64,000 nt of DNA from Candidatus Gastranaerophilales bacterium (GTDB lineage Bacteria > Cyanobacteriota > Vampirovibrionia > Gastranaerophilales > Gastranaerophilaceae). Of this stretch, positions 41,487-51,067 are shown piece after piece. Below the pieces are notes generated by a model that ran no database searches, was not told where the DNA came from, and worked only from the letters and a program-made list of their open reading frames with translations. The stretch spans positions 1-64,000 of the forward strand of contig CALVAQ010000007.1 in assembly GCA_944325595.1 (NCBI GenBank), given 5' to 3'. The position numbers and the translations under genes are program-made. Numbering within the stretch: position 1 is the first letter of the stretch; the number at the start of each line of letters is the position of its first letter.

Positions 41487-42902
41487 ATGATTAACACAAA
41501 AAAATTATCAAAATATATAGCATTAATTATACTAATATTTTTTTCAAACCTGAGCGCACTGGCAAATTTTGATGAAATAAAAAGCGATGAGCTAAAGTAC
41601 AAATCCGCAAAATTGAGCTGCAGCTGTGAATACCGGCTCAATTCAATAAATTATTGCTGGTGGGAGAATTTTTCCGACCCTTATTTAAAAAAATATGTTT
41701 TTCTTGCAATACAAAACAATCATGACCTCAAAAAGGCTGCACTAAAAACAGAAGAATACCGGCAGGAGGTCAAACAGGAAATGTCTCACGAACTTCCAAA
41801 CCTGACTTTTGCCCCCGGTTTTGCGAGAATAAAAACAGCAAGAAACCAGATTGCAAACTTTGAATTTGCTCAAACGAGGAGCAATATTTACGCTCTTCCT
41901 TTTATTGCAAGCTATGAAGCCGATATTTTTTTGAAAAACCATGACAAAACCAAAGCTGCAAAAATGGAAAAACAATCCGCCGAATACGAAGAAAAAGCGG
42001 CGAATATTTCTATTGCGGCAGATACGGCAACACTATATATAAATATAATAAAGCTGGACAAAATAATTGAAACACAGAAAAAAATAGCGGCAATAAGAAA
42101 AAATATCTACGAACTCACAAAAGAAAGAGAAAAATCAGGACTTGCATCCGTATATGATGTTACTTACACAAACCGGCTGCATACCCAGTCAGAAATCGAA
42201 CTCAACGACCTTATAAAACAACGAAATATATATTTACACAGGCTGGCTGTTTTTATCGATACTGCGCCGGCAAATGCGTACAATCTGCCGAGAGGAAAGT
42301 TTGACAATCTTGAATACAAGGGAGAAATACCCGAATGTATTCCCTCCGAATCCATAAGCCTGCGTCCGGACATAATGAAGGCGGAGTCGGATTTGAAAAA
42401 AGCCAAAATTGATATTCGTATTGCAAGAAAGAATTTCCTGCCCTCTTTCAATATTATCGGGGTTGCGGGATACAATTCTCTGCTTCTTGAGAGACTTTTT
42501 GACTGGGAAAATATTATGGCTCTGATTGCCGTGGGTGCTTTTGAAAAATTGTACACAGGCGGAAACCTCACGGCTTCTCTCAGGATAAAAAAGCTCAAAT
42601 TCGAACAGCTTTTTGAACAGTACAAACAAACGGAACTCAACGCTTTTCAGGAAATAAACGATGTACTTTGTATGATTAAGTACGACACAAACAAAGATTC
42701 CGGCAACCTGAAAAAACTGAATCTTGAAAAAAGCAACCTGAACCTTGTAAAAGAACGCTACAAAGCGGGGATAATTTCATATCTGGAATACATTCAGTAT
42801 CAGGAAACCACCCTCAGCCTCCAGACAGAAAAAGATAACTCAAAAGCTCAGCGGTTGGCAGACTACATTTCTTTGTACAAAGCGGCAGGTACAAAACTGT
42901 AA
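41487..42902 (+). CDS. NodT/TolC-type outer-membrane factor
   Basis: 471 residues with a hydrophobic signal (about 9-27, 'SALA'). Hallmarks of RND/EmrAB outer-membrane factors: 'WWENFSDPYLKKYVFLAIQNNHDLKKA', 'LRPDIMKAESDLKKAKIDIRIARKNFLPS', and 'ERYKAGIISYLEYIQYQETTL'. Lacks the lipobox Cys of most NodT lipoproteins. Divergent from marR-emrAB, so it probably completes that efflux system under the same operator. No Shine-Dalgarno; TATAGG lies 5 bp before the ATG. Confidence 0.85.
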   Translation: MINTKKLSKYIALIILIFFSNLSALANFDEIKSDELKYKSAKLSCSCEYRLNSINYCWWENFSDPYLKKYVFLAIQNNHDLKKAALKTEEYRQEVKQEMSHELPNLTFAPGFARIKTARNQIANFEFAQTRSNIYALPFIASYEADIFLKNHDKTKAAKMEKQSAEYEEKAANISIAADTATLYINIIKLDKIIETQKKIAAIRKNIYELTKEREKSGLASVYDVTYTNRLHTQSEIELNDLIKQRNIYLHRLAVFIDTAPANAYNLPRGKFDNLEYKGEIPECIPSESISLRPDIMKAESDLKKAKIDIRIARKNFLPSFNIIGVAGYNSLLLERLFDWENIMALIAVGAFEKLYTGGNLTASLRIKKLKFEQLFEQYKQTELNAFQEINDVLCMIKYDTNKDSGNLKKLNLEKSNLNLVKERYKAGIISYLEYIQYQETTLSLQTEKDNSKAQRLADYISLYKAAGTKL

Positions 42903-42928
42903 AAAAAAGATGAGTCAGAAAACTCATC
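42901..42928 (-). terminator. Terminator of the 43007-43522 gene
   Basis: GATGAGT and ACTCATC arms with a 6-base loop; on the minus strand the stem is followed by a run of T (A8 at 42901-42908 on plus). Confidence 0.75.
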
Positions 42929-43006
42929 TAAAGCAATAATATTTGGGAAAAATAAGTATTTGTCTGTTTGTATTTAACTTAACGGGGTTGCTCGGTTTTG
43001 CTTTAA

Positions 43007-43522
43007 TTAAGCGAAAATATTGATAGCTTTTTCTTCTTGTGCTTCTTTACCTTTGTTTGCATTCATTGCATAGAAAGAAAAAGGATTTGAACCTCTTTTG
43101 TCTTTGTCGAGAGTTTTTGAATTTGTCAATTCAATAGTTCCGGGAAGATTGAAAATGTTTTTGATTTCAGATTTTTCACCTTCCGGTACAGGAGCAATCA
43201 ATTTGCCTTCAACGTTTTTTGCAACTCTTGTTGCATCCTGAGCAGCCATTGTGTTGAGGTATTGAACATTTGCAACAAAGTTTTCGTTCAAGGTGATATC
43301 AAGACCGGCATTTCTGACTGCAACCTGTTTTGCTGTATCAAGATTTGTTCTCTGGCTGTAAAGGTCAATACCAACTTCAGGTCTTCTGAATTTTGTCAAA
43401 TCAACTGTGTTGATATCAAAAGACTTTGTTTCTGCTTTGGTGAAGATTTGTTTTGCAACTTCGTTAACTGATGAAACGTCAATGTAATTTCTGTTAGTGT
43501 TTAATGTTACGCCAAGACTCAT
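43007..43522 (-). CDS. Hypothetical protein, probably lineage-specific
   Basis: 171 residues, GGGG-type site before the ATG. Begins MSLGVTLNTNRNYIDVSSVN; the middle is helical and Asn-rich, and the C-terminus has 'DKRGSNPFSFYAMNANKGK'. No signal peptide or membrane segment. Not recognised; monocistronic between two terminators. Confidence 0.5.
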   Translation of the reverse strand: MSLGVTLNTNRNYIDVSSVNEVAKQIFTKAETKSFDINTVDLTKFRRPEVGIDLYSQRTNLDTAKQVAVRNAGLDITLNENFVANVQYLNTMAAQDATRVAKNVEGKLIAPVPEGEKSEIKNIFNLPGTIELTNSKTLDKDKRGSNPFSFYAMNANKGKEAQEEKAINIFA

Positions 43523-43642
43523 TTGCCATACCCCTTATTGCTTGTACTTTTTATATCGGCAATATGGAGCAGGTTCTTTAGTTTTTTTGATTTATAATTT
43601 ACATAAGTTTACAATACACTTAAAATCCTTCACAATGCCGAT

Positions 43643-43671
43643 TTGGTATTAATAAGAAATAATGCTATAAT
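43643..43671 (+). promoter_or_regulatory. ftsH promoter
   Basis: TTGGTA (43643-43648), 17 bp, TATAAT (43666-43671), 31 bp before the ATG with an AGAGGA site in the leader. Confidence 0.7.
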
Positions 43672-43702
43672 TCTAAAAAAAAGAAAAAATAGAGGATAAA
43701 AA

Positions 43703-45565
43703 ATGAATAAAAGCCAATCAACAGGAATTTGGATAGTAGTAATACTTTTGATACTTTGTCTCGGTTCAATGCTGTTCCCGAACCAGACAACAAGCACTCA
43801 GGATCTTTCTTATTCACAGTTTTTGAGTAAAGTAAAAAGCGGTGAAATTGCATCTGTGCTTATCGATAAAGATTCTGTTGTTGCAAAACCGAAAGTTTCA
43901 AAAGAAGTTAACGTAATCGACAAAAAGAAAAAACCGGAAATCCAGTACAGAGTAATGGTTCCGATGAATGATTTAACTTTTTACAAAAAGCTTGAAGAAA
44001 GCGGAGTTGATATAAATATTAAAAAGCCGAATGACTCTTCTCAAATGATTACTATACTCTCAGCATTGCTGCCGATACTTTTGCTTATCGGGTTTGTTGT
44101 TCTTATGGCAAAAACCCTGCAGTCCGGCGGCTCTCAGGCAATGTCTTTTGGCAAAAGCAAAGCAAAACTTATGCTGGACAGCAAAGTAAAAGTAACCTTC
44201 AACGATGTTGCCGGTATAGATGAAGAAAAACAAGAACTCGAAGAAATAGTTGATTTTCTCAAAAACGGAGAAAAATATATAAAACTCGGAGCAAAAATCC
44301 CGAAAGGCGTTTTGCTCGTAGGCGTACCCGGGACAGGTAAAACCCTGATGGCAAAAGCAGTAGCAGGAGAAGCAGGGGTTCCGTTCTTTTCAATCAGCGG
44401 TTCCGACTTTGTTGAAATGTTTGTCGGTGTAGGTGCTTCCCGTGTAAGAGACCTTTTTGAACAGGCAAAAAAACATCAGCCCTGTATTATATTCATTGAC
44501 GAAATTGATGCCGTCGGCAGACAAAGAGGTGCAGGAATGGGCGGCGGACACGATGAAAGAGAACAAACTCTCAACCAGCTGCTTGTTGAAATGGACGGTT
44601 TTGATGAAAATACAAACATAATCGTTATTGCGGCAACAAACAGACCGGATATTCTGGACAATGCACTGCTTCGTCCGGGTCGTTTTGACAGACAGATTGT
44701 TGTTCACAGACCCGACATCCTCGGCAGAGAACAAATCCTTAACGTGCATGCAAAAAACAAACCGCTTGCAGACGATGTAGACCTCAAAGTTCTTGCAAAA
44801 AGAACACCGGGATTTACCGGAGCTGATTTGCAAAACTTGCTGAACGAAGCGGCATTGCTTGCAGCAAGACACAACAAAGACAAAATTGAAATGCCTGATT
44901 TGGAAGAAGCTATAGACAAGGTAATCGCAGGTCCCGAAAAGAAAAGCAGAATTATTTCCGATGAAGAAAAAGAAAACACGGCATACCATGAAGTCGGACA
45001 CGCCCTGCTGGCAAAACTGCTCAAAAACACAGACCCGCTGCACAAAGTTTCAATTATCCCGAGAGGAATGGCGCTCGGCGTAACAATGACACTGCCGGAA
45101 AAAGACCATCTGACATTGAAAAAATCACAGCTGCTGGACAGAATAACAATGCTTCTCGGCGGACGTGTTGCGGAAGAAATCGTATACGGACCTGATGCAA
45201 TCACAACAGGCGCCCAAAATGACCTCGAAAAAGTAACTCAAACGGCAAGAAACATGGTTACAACATACGGTATGTCGTTCAAAATGGGTAATATGGCATA
45301 CGGAAAGAGCGAAGAACACGTGTTTATGGGAAGAGATTTCGGACACTCAAGAGATTACTCCGAAGAAATCGCAGCTGACATAGACAGAGAAGTCAAAAGG
45401 ATTGTGGACGAAAGATACAACCTCGCAAAAGAACTTCTGCTCGGCAACCGTGATATGCTGGAAGTCATTGCAAAAGAACTTCTTGAAAGAGAAACTCTCG
45501 ACGAAGAAGAATTCGTTGAAATTATGAACCGTGTCGAAAGTGCAAGACAACCGCATGATGTCTAG
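43703..45565 (+). CDS. ftsH: ATP-dependent zinc metalloprotease FtsH
   Basis: 620 residues, full length. Helix 1 about 9-26, periplasmic domain, helix 2 about 115-137. AAA module: Walker A GVPGTGKT (207-214), Walker B IIFIDEID (262-269), second region of homology ending 'RPGRFDR' (324-330). Protease site HEVGH (429-433) with the third zinc ligand Asp near 507 ('NDLEK'). Degrades misfolded and regulatory membrane proteins; phage-type lysogeny decisions depend on it in other hosts. Followed by a strong terminator. Confidence 0.97.
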   Translation: MNKSQSTGIWIVVILLILCLGSMLFPNQTTSTQDLSYSQFLSKVKSGEIASVLIDKDSVVAKPKVSKEVNVIDKKKKPEIQYRVMVPMNDLTFYKKLEESGVDINIKKPNDSSQMITILSALLPILLLIGFVVLMAKTLQSGGSQAMSFGKSKAKLMLDSKVKVTFNDVAGIDEEKQELEEIVDFLKNGEKYIKLGAKIPKGVLLVGVPGTGKTLMAKAVAGEAGVPFFSISGSDFVEMFVGVGASRVRDLFEQAKKHQPCIIFIDEIDAVGRQRGAGMGGGHDEREQTLNQLLVEMDGFDENTNIIVIAATNRPDILDNALLRPGRFDRQIVVHRPDILGREQILNVHAKNKPLADDVDLKVLAKRTPGFTGADLQNLLNEAALLAARHNKDKIEMPDLEEAIDKVIAGPEKKSRIISDEEKENTAYHEVGHALLAKLLKNTDPLHKVSIIPRGMALGVTMTLPEKDHLTLKKSQLLDRITMLLGGRVAEEIVYGPDAITTGAQNDLEKVTQTARNMVTTYGMSFKMGNMAYGKSEEHVFMGRDFGHSRDYSEEIAADIDREVKRIVDERYNLAKELLLGNRDMLEVIAKELLERETLDEEEFVEIMNRVESARQPHDV

Positions 45566-45628
45566 TAAACAAAAAGACCCAAAACGGCAACTGCGGCAAT
45601 TAGATAGCAATTAGATAATTAAATTAGC

Positions 45629-45665
45629 AAAAAGGTTCTTTGTAAAACAAAGAACCTTTTTGTTT
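45629..45665 (+). terminator. ftsH terminator
   Basis: AAAAGGTTCTTTG pairs with CAAAGAACCTTTT around a 5-base loop, then T-rich sequence; likely active in both directions. Confidence 0.85.
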
Positions 45666-45695
45666 TTGACGAATCCTCGGATATTTATATCAGAT

Positions 45696-46064
45696 TTATC
45701 CAAAATTCAAATTCAGCCCCAAAAGCTTTATCGGCTCACATTCACGTTCCAGCCAGCTTTGGGTTCTGTTTTTTGAACGCTCCTCATTCACTTCTTTTAC
45801 CAGTACGGCAAAATTTATGTCTATAAAATTTATCGTATTTATCTTTTCTATGTAAAAATGCTCTGACCCGCAGTTCGGACAGTATTTTGTCTCGGGCATA
45901 ATTTGTCCGAATTTTGTAACGGATTTTCTTTTGATATTGCAGCAGCTGCAGCGTGTCAGATACCACTTGTTCTCAATGTATTTTCCGCAGTCCGGACAGT
46001 ATCCGGCTTCTTTGTCAGGAGAAACTCCTGAATGAGTGCATTCTTTTTTGCGATTGAAAAACAC
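45696..46064 (-). CDS. Zinc-ribbon hypothetical protein
   Basis: 122 residues from a GTG start preceded by AAGGAC. Cys pairs: 'CPDCGKYI', 'CSCCNIKRK' and 'CPNCGSEHFY', i.e. two or more zinc ribbons, with a C-terminal helical tail 'NRTQSWLERECEPIKLL'. Perhaps nucleic-acid binding. Unrecognised otherwise. Confidence 0.55.
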   Translation of the reverse strand: MFFNRKKECTHSGVSPDKEAGYCPDCGKYIENKWYLTRCSCCNIKRKSVTKFGQIMPETKYCPNCGSEHFYIEKINTINFIDINFAVLVKEVNEERSKNRTQSWLERECEPIKLLGLNLNFG

Positions 46065-46148
46065 AATTTTGTCCTTTTTAAAAAATCACATACCGCTTAA
46101 ATTTAATAAAAATTTAAGCCGAGTCAATACAATTTCAAAACAAAACAA

Positions 46149-46469
46149 TTATCCCAGAAAAGCCCTTACAATATTGCGTATTTTCAAAATCTGGCTTTCG
46201 TTTTTATCAATGAGATGCAAAAGTTCTTTTTTGGCATCAACAATGCCTGCATACTGAAAATCAAAATCAAATAAAGTTTTGGGATTAATTTCCAGCGCTC
46301 TGCAGATTTTTTCTATAGTTTCAGCGGTAACAAACATCTTTCCGCACTCAATTGAAGAAAGAGCCCTGCTGCTGATATCAATTTTTTCGGCAAACTGTTC
46401 CTGCGTAAGCTTTTTGCTTTCTCTCAAATATTTTAATCTTTTGCCAAAATGTTCTTTTAGTTCTGCCAT
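46149..46469 (-). CDS. XRE-family HTH regulator
   Basis: 106 residues from the ATG at 46469 (MAELKEHFG); a longer frame from 46529 adds unconvincing residues. HTH_3 domain: 'GKRLKYLRESKKLTQEQFAEKIDISSRALSSIECG' then 'ETIEKICRALEINPKTLFDF'. The C-terminal helix (about 75-106) may mediate dimerisation. Resembles SinR/HipB-like repressors that autoregulate; no partner toxin adjoins it. Confidence 0.75.
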   Translation of the reverse strand: MAELKEHFGKRLKYLRESKKLTQEQFAEKIDISSRALSSIECGKMFVTAETIEKICRALEINPKTLFDFDFQYAGIVDAKKELLHLIDKNESQILKIRNIVRAFLG

Positions 46470-46576
46470 ACAATAATTTTGTAAAAATACGTGCATTAAT
46501 AACACGAATTGACAGTTCTTGTTTTGCATGTTTTAATTCATATTATCAGCGTAAAACATTGAAAAAGGCAAAAAAC

Positions 46577-47332
46577 ATGAAAATAGGAATAGTTGGCTGC
46601 GGAGTAATAGGCGGGGTGATGAAAAAATGGCTTGAAACACACAACCCCGAATGCAAAATTCTTGTAAGCGACCCGCCCAAAGGACTAAATGACGACCTGT
46701 CAGAGGCAGAAGCTGTTTTTATCAGCCTCCATATTCCGACAGAAAACGACGGTACACAGGATTTGACGGTGCTGGAGGGGATTATTTCAAAACTTCCGGA
46801 TGCTCCTATTTTTATACGCACAACTCTTTTGCCGGGCACCTGTGATTCTCTGAGCAAAAAGTTCAACAAAAAGGTTTATTTTATGCCGGAATTTCTGACA
46901 GAGCGCACGGCATACGAAGATTTTTGCTCCCAGCCCATGATTTTTACCGGTGAAGTCGAAACGCTCAAAAAAATATTCAAAAACAAAGAATACATTGTCA
47001 TGACAAACAAAGAAGCCGAAATCACAAAATACGCCCACAATGTATTCGGAGCACTGAAAGTCACATACTTCAACGGCATATACGAACTGTGTGAACAAAA
47101 CCACTGCGAGTATAAAAATGTCCAAAAAGGCGTGCTGCTGAGCAATTACATCAACAAACCGCACACCGATGTCCCCGGACCTGACGGAAAATTCGGCTAC
47201 GGAGGGAAATGCTTTCCAAAAGACGTAAACGCCTTTGCTCAATATGTCAAAGGCACAGAGCTTTACAGACTGCTAAATGACACAAAATCAGCAAATGATA
47301 TATTTAGAGAAGGAGCAAAAATATGCCGTTAG
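46577..47332 (+). CDS. Short UDP-glucose/GDP-mannose dehydrogenase-like protein
   Basis: 251 residues from the ATG at 46577, AAAAGG site 8 bp upstream. NAD-binding 'KIGIVGCGVIGG' at the N-terminus, 'EAVFISLHIPT', 'FMPEFLTERTA', and the catalytic Cys block 'FGYGGKCFPKDVNAF' near 213. The usual C-terminal UDP-binding domain (about 100 residues) is missing; normal enzymes have around 400-450. It could be a short family form or have lost sugar oxidation. First gene of a surface-glycan cluster; overlaps the next gene by 10 bp. Confidence 0.75.
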   Translation: MKIGIVGCGVIGGVMKKWLETHNPECKILVSDPPKGLNDDLSEAEAVFISLHIPTENDGTQDLTVLEGIISKLPDAPIFIRTTLLPGTCDSLSKKFNKKVYFMPEFLTERTAYEDFCSQPMIFTGEVETLKKIFKNKEYIVMTNKEAEITKYAHNVFGALKVTYFNGIYELCEQNHCEYKNVQKGVLLSNYINKPHTDVPGPDGKFGYGGKCFPKDVNAFAQYVKGTELYRLLNDTKSANDIFREGAKICR

Positions 47333-48351
47333 TCTCGGTCGTTGTACCTGTATACAATGTTGATATTTATCTGGAAGAAATGCTTGAAGGACTCAGGAAC
47401 CAGACTCTCAAAGATATTGAGATAATCTGTGTCGATGACGGTTCAACAGACAAATCTGCAGGTATCATCCAAAATCAAGCACAAAAAGATACAAGAATAA
47501 AATATATCCGACAGGAAAATCAAGGCGGCGGTGCAGCAAGAAATACGGGTATTGCTGCCGCAGAAGGAAAATATCTCATTTGCCTTGATGCGGATGATAT
47601 CTATGAGGGCAATATGCTCGAGCTTTTGTACAATCAGGCAGAAAAGACCGATGCGGATATAACGATTTGTGAATATGTGGCTTGGAATATGCAGACAAAT
47701 TACAAATCACCCGCAAAAGGTATAATTTTTGAAAATGCACCGGATAAAGAAGTCTTTTCAAGAAAAGACTCACCGGATATTTTGCAAGTTACAAATCCGG
47801 GACCGACAAACAAACTCTACAATACGGAATTTGTCAAAAAGAACAATCTTAAATATTCTTTGACTAAATCCTCAAACGATTTTTGTTTTACATTGCTTGC
47901 TCTTAGCATTGCCGAAAAAATCACATTTGTAAAACAGCCTTTGACAACATACAGATTTATGTCATCTGTATCAGGTTCAACAAATAGAGAAAAGAATTCT
48001 TATCAATGCTTTATTGCATATAGAGATTTTTACAATGAGCTGGTACATAGAGGGCTTTTTGATGAAATGAAAGATATTTATTTCACAAGAATAGTTGCCT
48101 CTGTCAACTATGAGCTGTCTTTTCCTGTAGGAGAAAATTATATACAAGCACTGAAAGAGTTTTTTGAACAAGAGCCGTTCAATAGCTTGAGCAAAAAAGA
48201 AATCGGTGATTTATTCAACTACAAAAAATTTAAGAAAAGATATTTTGAAAACACATTGCTTTGTATTTTGACTCTGGGACTAAACAAGTCATTAAAAGAA
48301 AAAAGAGAAAGTTCAAAGAATAGAATTAAAAGTTTAAAGAGGTTCATATAA
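47323..48351 (+). CDS. Family 2 glycosyltransferase
   Basis: 342 residues. GT-A signature: 'VVVPVYNVDIYLEEMLEGLRNQTL', 'ICVDDGSTDKS', 'NQGGGAARNTGIAAAEGKYLICLDADD'. Adds a sugar from a nucleotide donor to a glycan at the inner membrane. C-terminal part less conserved; Lys-rich end. Starts within the previous gene. Confidence 0.88.
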   Translation: MPLVSVVVPVYNVDIYLEEMLEGLRNQTLKDIEIICVDDGSTDKSAGIIQNQAQKDTRIKYIRQENQGGGAARNTGIAAAEGKYLICLDADDIYEGNMLELLYNQAEKTDADITICEYVAWNMQTNYKSPAKGIIFENAPDKEVFSRKDSPDILQVTNPGPTNKLYNTEFVKKNNLKYSLTKSSNDFCFTLLALSIAEKITFVKQPLTTYRFMSSVSGSTNREKNSYQCFIAYRDFYNELVHRGLFDEMKDIYFTRIVASVNYELSFPVGENYIQALKEFFEQEPFNSLSKKEIGDLFNYKKFKKRYFENTLLCILTLGLNKSLKEKRESSKNRIKSLKRFI

Positions 48352-48370
48352 CAAGAAAATAGAGCATATT

Positions 48371-49135
48371 ATGTTTTTTAAATTATTTCAAAAAAGACTA
48401 TCTAAATCAGAATATAATCATGTGATAATTACCAATTTCAATCTAGATTGTTCTAAAGCATTTCGAAATATACCTCCAATGAGGCATATCGATGAAGAAT
48501 GGCTGGAAAACAGATTCAGTTTGTTTGAAAAATTTTGTTTACCTTCTATTATTAACCAAACAAATAAAAATTTTTTATGGATGTGTGCTTTGCATAAAGA
48601 CACACCTGAAAAATATAGAGCAAAATTTTCTGAATACCAAAAATTATGCCCTCAAATACAAATAGTATATTCTGATGAAATTCTGGAATATCACAAAAAT
48701 CTGCCGGATATAATTAGACAAATAATCAAAGCACCTAAAGAATATATTGTGACCTCAAGATTGGATAGTGATGATGCATTAGGCTGTGATTATATAGAAA
48801 AAGTCCAAAAGAATTTATATAAAAAAGACAATTATTTTATCGATTTTTTATACGGATATTTGTATGACCTAAAAAACAATTCATTGTATTTCAGAAAATA
48901 CAAAAGGAACCCATTTTCAACAAGAGTTGAAAAACACGACTATTTCAAAACAGTAAGAGACTGCCAGCATACTGAAATTAATAAATTCGGAAAAGTTATT
49001 ACCATAAAAACACGTAAGGCTTTATGGTGTCAGATAGTGCACGGCGGTAATGTTTTGAACAAGGTAAAAGGGAAACCTGTAAAAAACACAAAAGATTTTT
49101 CTTCAAGATACAACTTTGATACAGGAAAAAAATAA
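48371..49135 (+). CDS. Putative rhamnosyltransferase-type glycosyltransferase
   Basis: 254 residues, more AT-rich than its neighbours. 'NRFSLFEKFCLPSIINQTNKNFLWMCALHKDTP' (split) and 'EYIVTSRLDSDDALGCDYIEKV' are the patterns of the Rhamno_transf/GT-A-like family, where 'RLDSDD' binds the metal and nucleotide sugar. The donor sugar is not certain. Next gene begins after the stop without a gap. Confidence 0.7.
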   Translation: MFFKLFQKRLSKSEYNHVIITNFNLDCSKAFRNIPPMRHIDEEWLENRFSLFEKFCLPSIINQTNKNFLWMCALHKDTPEKYRAKFSEYQKLCPQIQIVYSDEILEYHKNLPDIIRQIIKAPKEYIVTSRLDSDDALGCDYIEKVQKNLYKKDNYFIDFLYGYLYDLKNNSLYFRKYKRNPFSTRVEKHDYFKTVRDCQHTEINKFGKVITIKTRKALWCQIVHGGNVLNKVKGKPVKNTKDFSSRYNFDTGKK

Positions 49136-49900
49136 ATGTTTAAATTTTTTAAAAAAATAAGACATAACCAAAAAACAAAAAGAAACTTTTATCCAAATGG
49201 TTACAATACATACAGCAAAAATAACAAATATTTTTTAGAAGGCAACAATCTTTTTTTGACATCATTTTCTAAAAATATATATACAACAGCAAAATCGGTC
49301 TTGCTAAACAATGAATACAATTTTTCAATAACTGAACCGTATATCATGATAGATATCGGTTTTAATATAGGCATAACCTCTTTGTATTTTGCAAAAGATG
49401 AAAACATAAAAAAGATATACGGATTTGAACCGTTTTTCCCGACATACAAAAATGCAGAAGAAAACTTAAAATTAAATCCTGAGTTGGCTAAGAAAATACA
49501 ACTCCACAACTATGGTCTTGCTGCGGAAGAAAAAATAGAAAATATTTATTTCAATAAAGACCATATAGGTCAGATGAGCACCATAAAAGACAGATTCAAG
49601 GGAAAGACAAATTCTGTTGAACAGGTAGTAATAAAAAATGCAGCAGTAGAATTGGAAAAAATAATAAAAAATCATTGCGAAAAAATATTTTTAAAAATTG
49701 ATTGCGAAGGTGCAGAATATGAGATTCTTCCATTGCTTGATAAAGAAGGATTATTAAAAAATATTGATGTAATTATTATGGAATGGCATTTTCAACCGCC
49801 TGAAGAATTATTGAATATATTAAACCAGAACGGATTTTTTACATTTTGTAATCATGAAACACCTAACGAAGTCGGAATGATAAGAGCAGTAAGAATCTAA
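49136..49900 (+). CDS. FkbM-family methyltransferase
   Basis: 254 residues. S-adenosylmethionine-binding 'IMIDIGFNIGITSLYFA' (about 80-96) and 'YGFEPFFPTYKNAEENL', followed by 'FLKIDCEGAEYEIL' and the C-terminal 'VIIMEWH'. These mark FkbM-type O-methyltransferases that often cap glycans. Its ATG directly follows the previous stop and it overlaps the next start by one base. Confidence 0.8.
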   Translation: MFKFFKKIRHNQKTKRNFYPNGYNTYSKNNKYFLEGNNLFLTSFSKNIYTTAKSVLLNNEYNFSITEPYIMIDIGFNIGITSLYFAKDENIKKIYGFEPFFPTYKNAEENLKLNPELAKKIQLHNYGLAAEEKIENIYFNKDHIGQMSTIKDRFKGKTNSVEQVVIKNAAVELEKIIKNHCEKIFLKIDCEGAEYEILPLLDKEGLLKNIDVIIMEWHFQPPEELLNILNQNGFFTFCNHETPNEVGMIRAVRI

Positions 49901-50841
49901 TGAAGCTATTTGAAATAAAAAGATTTGATAATACATGCCGGCTGACAGTCTTCGGCATAAAAATCACCCTAAACAAAAAGTTTGACAAAACAGCTGTCGA
50001 CAAAAAGCTCAAAAACTTTGTCAAATACGGTTTGACGATAAAAAAACGTTCACCCCGTCTGATAGTTTCACTGACTTCGTTTCCCGAAAGAATACCATAT
50101 CTGTGTTATACGATATATTCTCTTTTGAACCAGAGCCTTCTGCCGGATGAAGTTGTTTTGTGGCTTGCAGAGGAGCAGTTTCCAAACAAAGAAAATGACC
50201 TGCCGGAAAGATTGCTCAATCTGAAAGAGAACGGACTAAAAATCAAATGGTACAAAGACATAAAATCTTACAAAAAACTCATACCTTCTTTGATTGAATA
50301 TCCGCAGGACATTATTGTTACCGCTGATGATGATATTTTTTATACAAAAGACTGGCTAAAGAGACTCTACGATGCCTATCTCAAAAATCCTGAATACATT
50401 CACTGTCACAGAGTCAGAAGAATATGTTTTGACTCTGAAAACAAAATTCTGCCGTACGAAGATTGGTCTCCACAGACAGAACCAAATTTATCAGCATTAA
50501 ATTTTTTTACCGGAAACGGAGGTATCCTATATCCGCCAAAATCTCTGTACAAAGATATATTTAGAGAAGAGCTGTTTGCAAAACTCTGTCCGACAGCGGA
50601 TGATATATGGTTCTGGACAATGGCTGTGCTGGCTGGAAGAAAAATCAATATTGTTCAGGATTGTATCTTTAAACCATTATCGACAGATTTGGAAAAAGAA
50701 TCCGAAAACTCGGATGCACTTGTATTGTACAAAATAAACATTACACAGAATGATGTACAGCTCAAAAATGTTTTCGAACATTATCCGCAGTTGTATGAGA
50801 TTTTGCAAAATGCCCGCACATCGCAGGACACAATTTGTTGA
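49900..50841 (+). CDS. Glycosyltransferase, GT-A like
   Basis: 313 residues. 'RLIVSLTSFPERIPYLCYTIYSLLNQSLLPDEVVLWLA' (split) and 'DIIVTADDDIFYTKDWL' match the GT-A glycosyltransferases seen in capsule clusters, with DDD as metal site. The second half has 'NFFTGNGGILYPP' and 'CPTADDIWFWTMAVLAGRK'. Last gene of the cluster; a palindromic repeat follows. Confidence 0.75.
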   Translation: MKLFEIKRFDNTCRLTVFGIKITLNKKFDKTAVDKKLKNFVKYGLTIKKRSPRLIVSLTSFPERIPYLCYTIYSLLNQSLLPDEVVLWLAEEQFPNKENDLPERLLNLKENGLKIKWYKDIKSYKKLIPSLIEYPQDIIVTADDDIFYTKDWLKRLYDAYLKNPEYIHCHRVRRICFDSENKILPYEDWSPQTEPNLSALNFFTGNGGILYPPKSLYKDIFREELFAKLCPTADDIWFWTMAVLAGRKINIVQDCIFKPLSTDLEKESENSDALVLYKINITQNDVQLKNVFEHYPQLYEILQNARTSQDTIC

Positions 50842-50859
50842 ACGGGTTATTCAAGAATT

Positions 50860-50942
50860 GTAGGTTGGGGTTTCTACCCCAACATTATAGTTTAGTTGGG
50901 CTGAAAGCCCAACCTACTTTGCTCACTCCTCAGGATGACATG
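50860..50942. repeat. Palindromic intergenic repeat
   Basis: Two hairpins, GTTGGGGT-N4-ACCCCAAC (50864-50883) and GTTGGGCT-N3-AGCCCAAC (50895-50913), enclosed by outer arms GTAGGTTGGG (50860-50869) and CCCAACCTAC (50908-50917). Then CTCACTCCTCAGGATGACA, a sequence style common in dispersed repeats. It separates the glycan cluster from mfd. Confidence 0.65.
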
Positions 50943-51067
50943 GAACGCAGGTCGAATTTATTACAATATGCAAAATATCTGCAGCTTTGAAAATGACTCC
51001 GCCACAGCTTCCGAATTTTGATATTGATTTGAGTGAGTTAGACTGAATATCGTGATACAATTTTTGT

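Noticed and set aside
44390-45204. Minus-strand ORFs within ftsH
   Set aside because: Antisense to strongly conserved FtsH motifs; no supporting signals.
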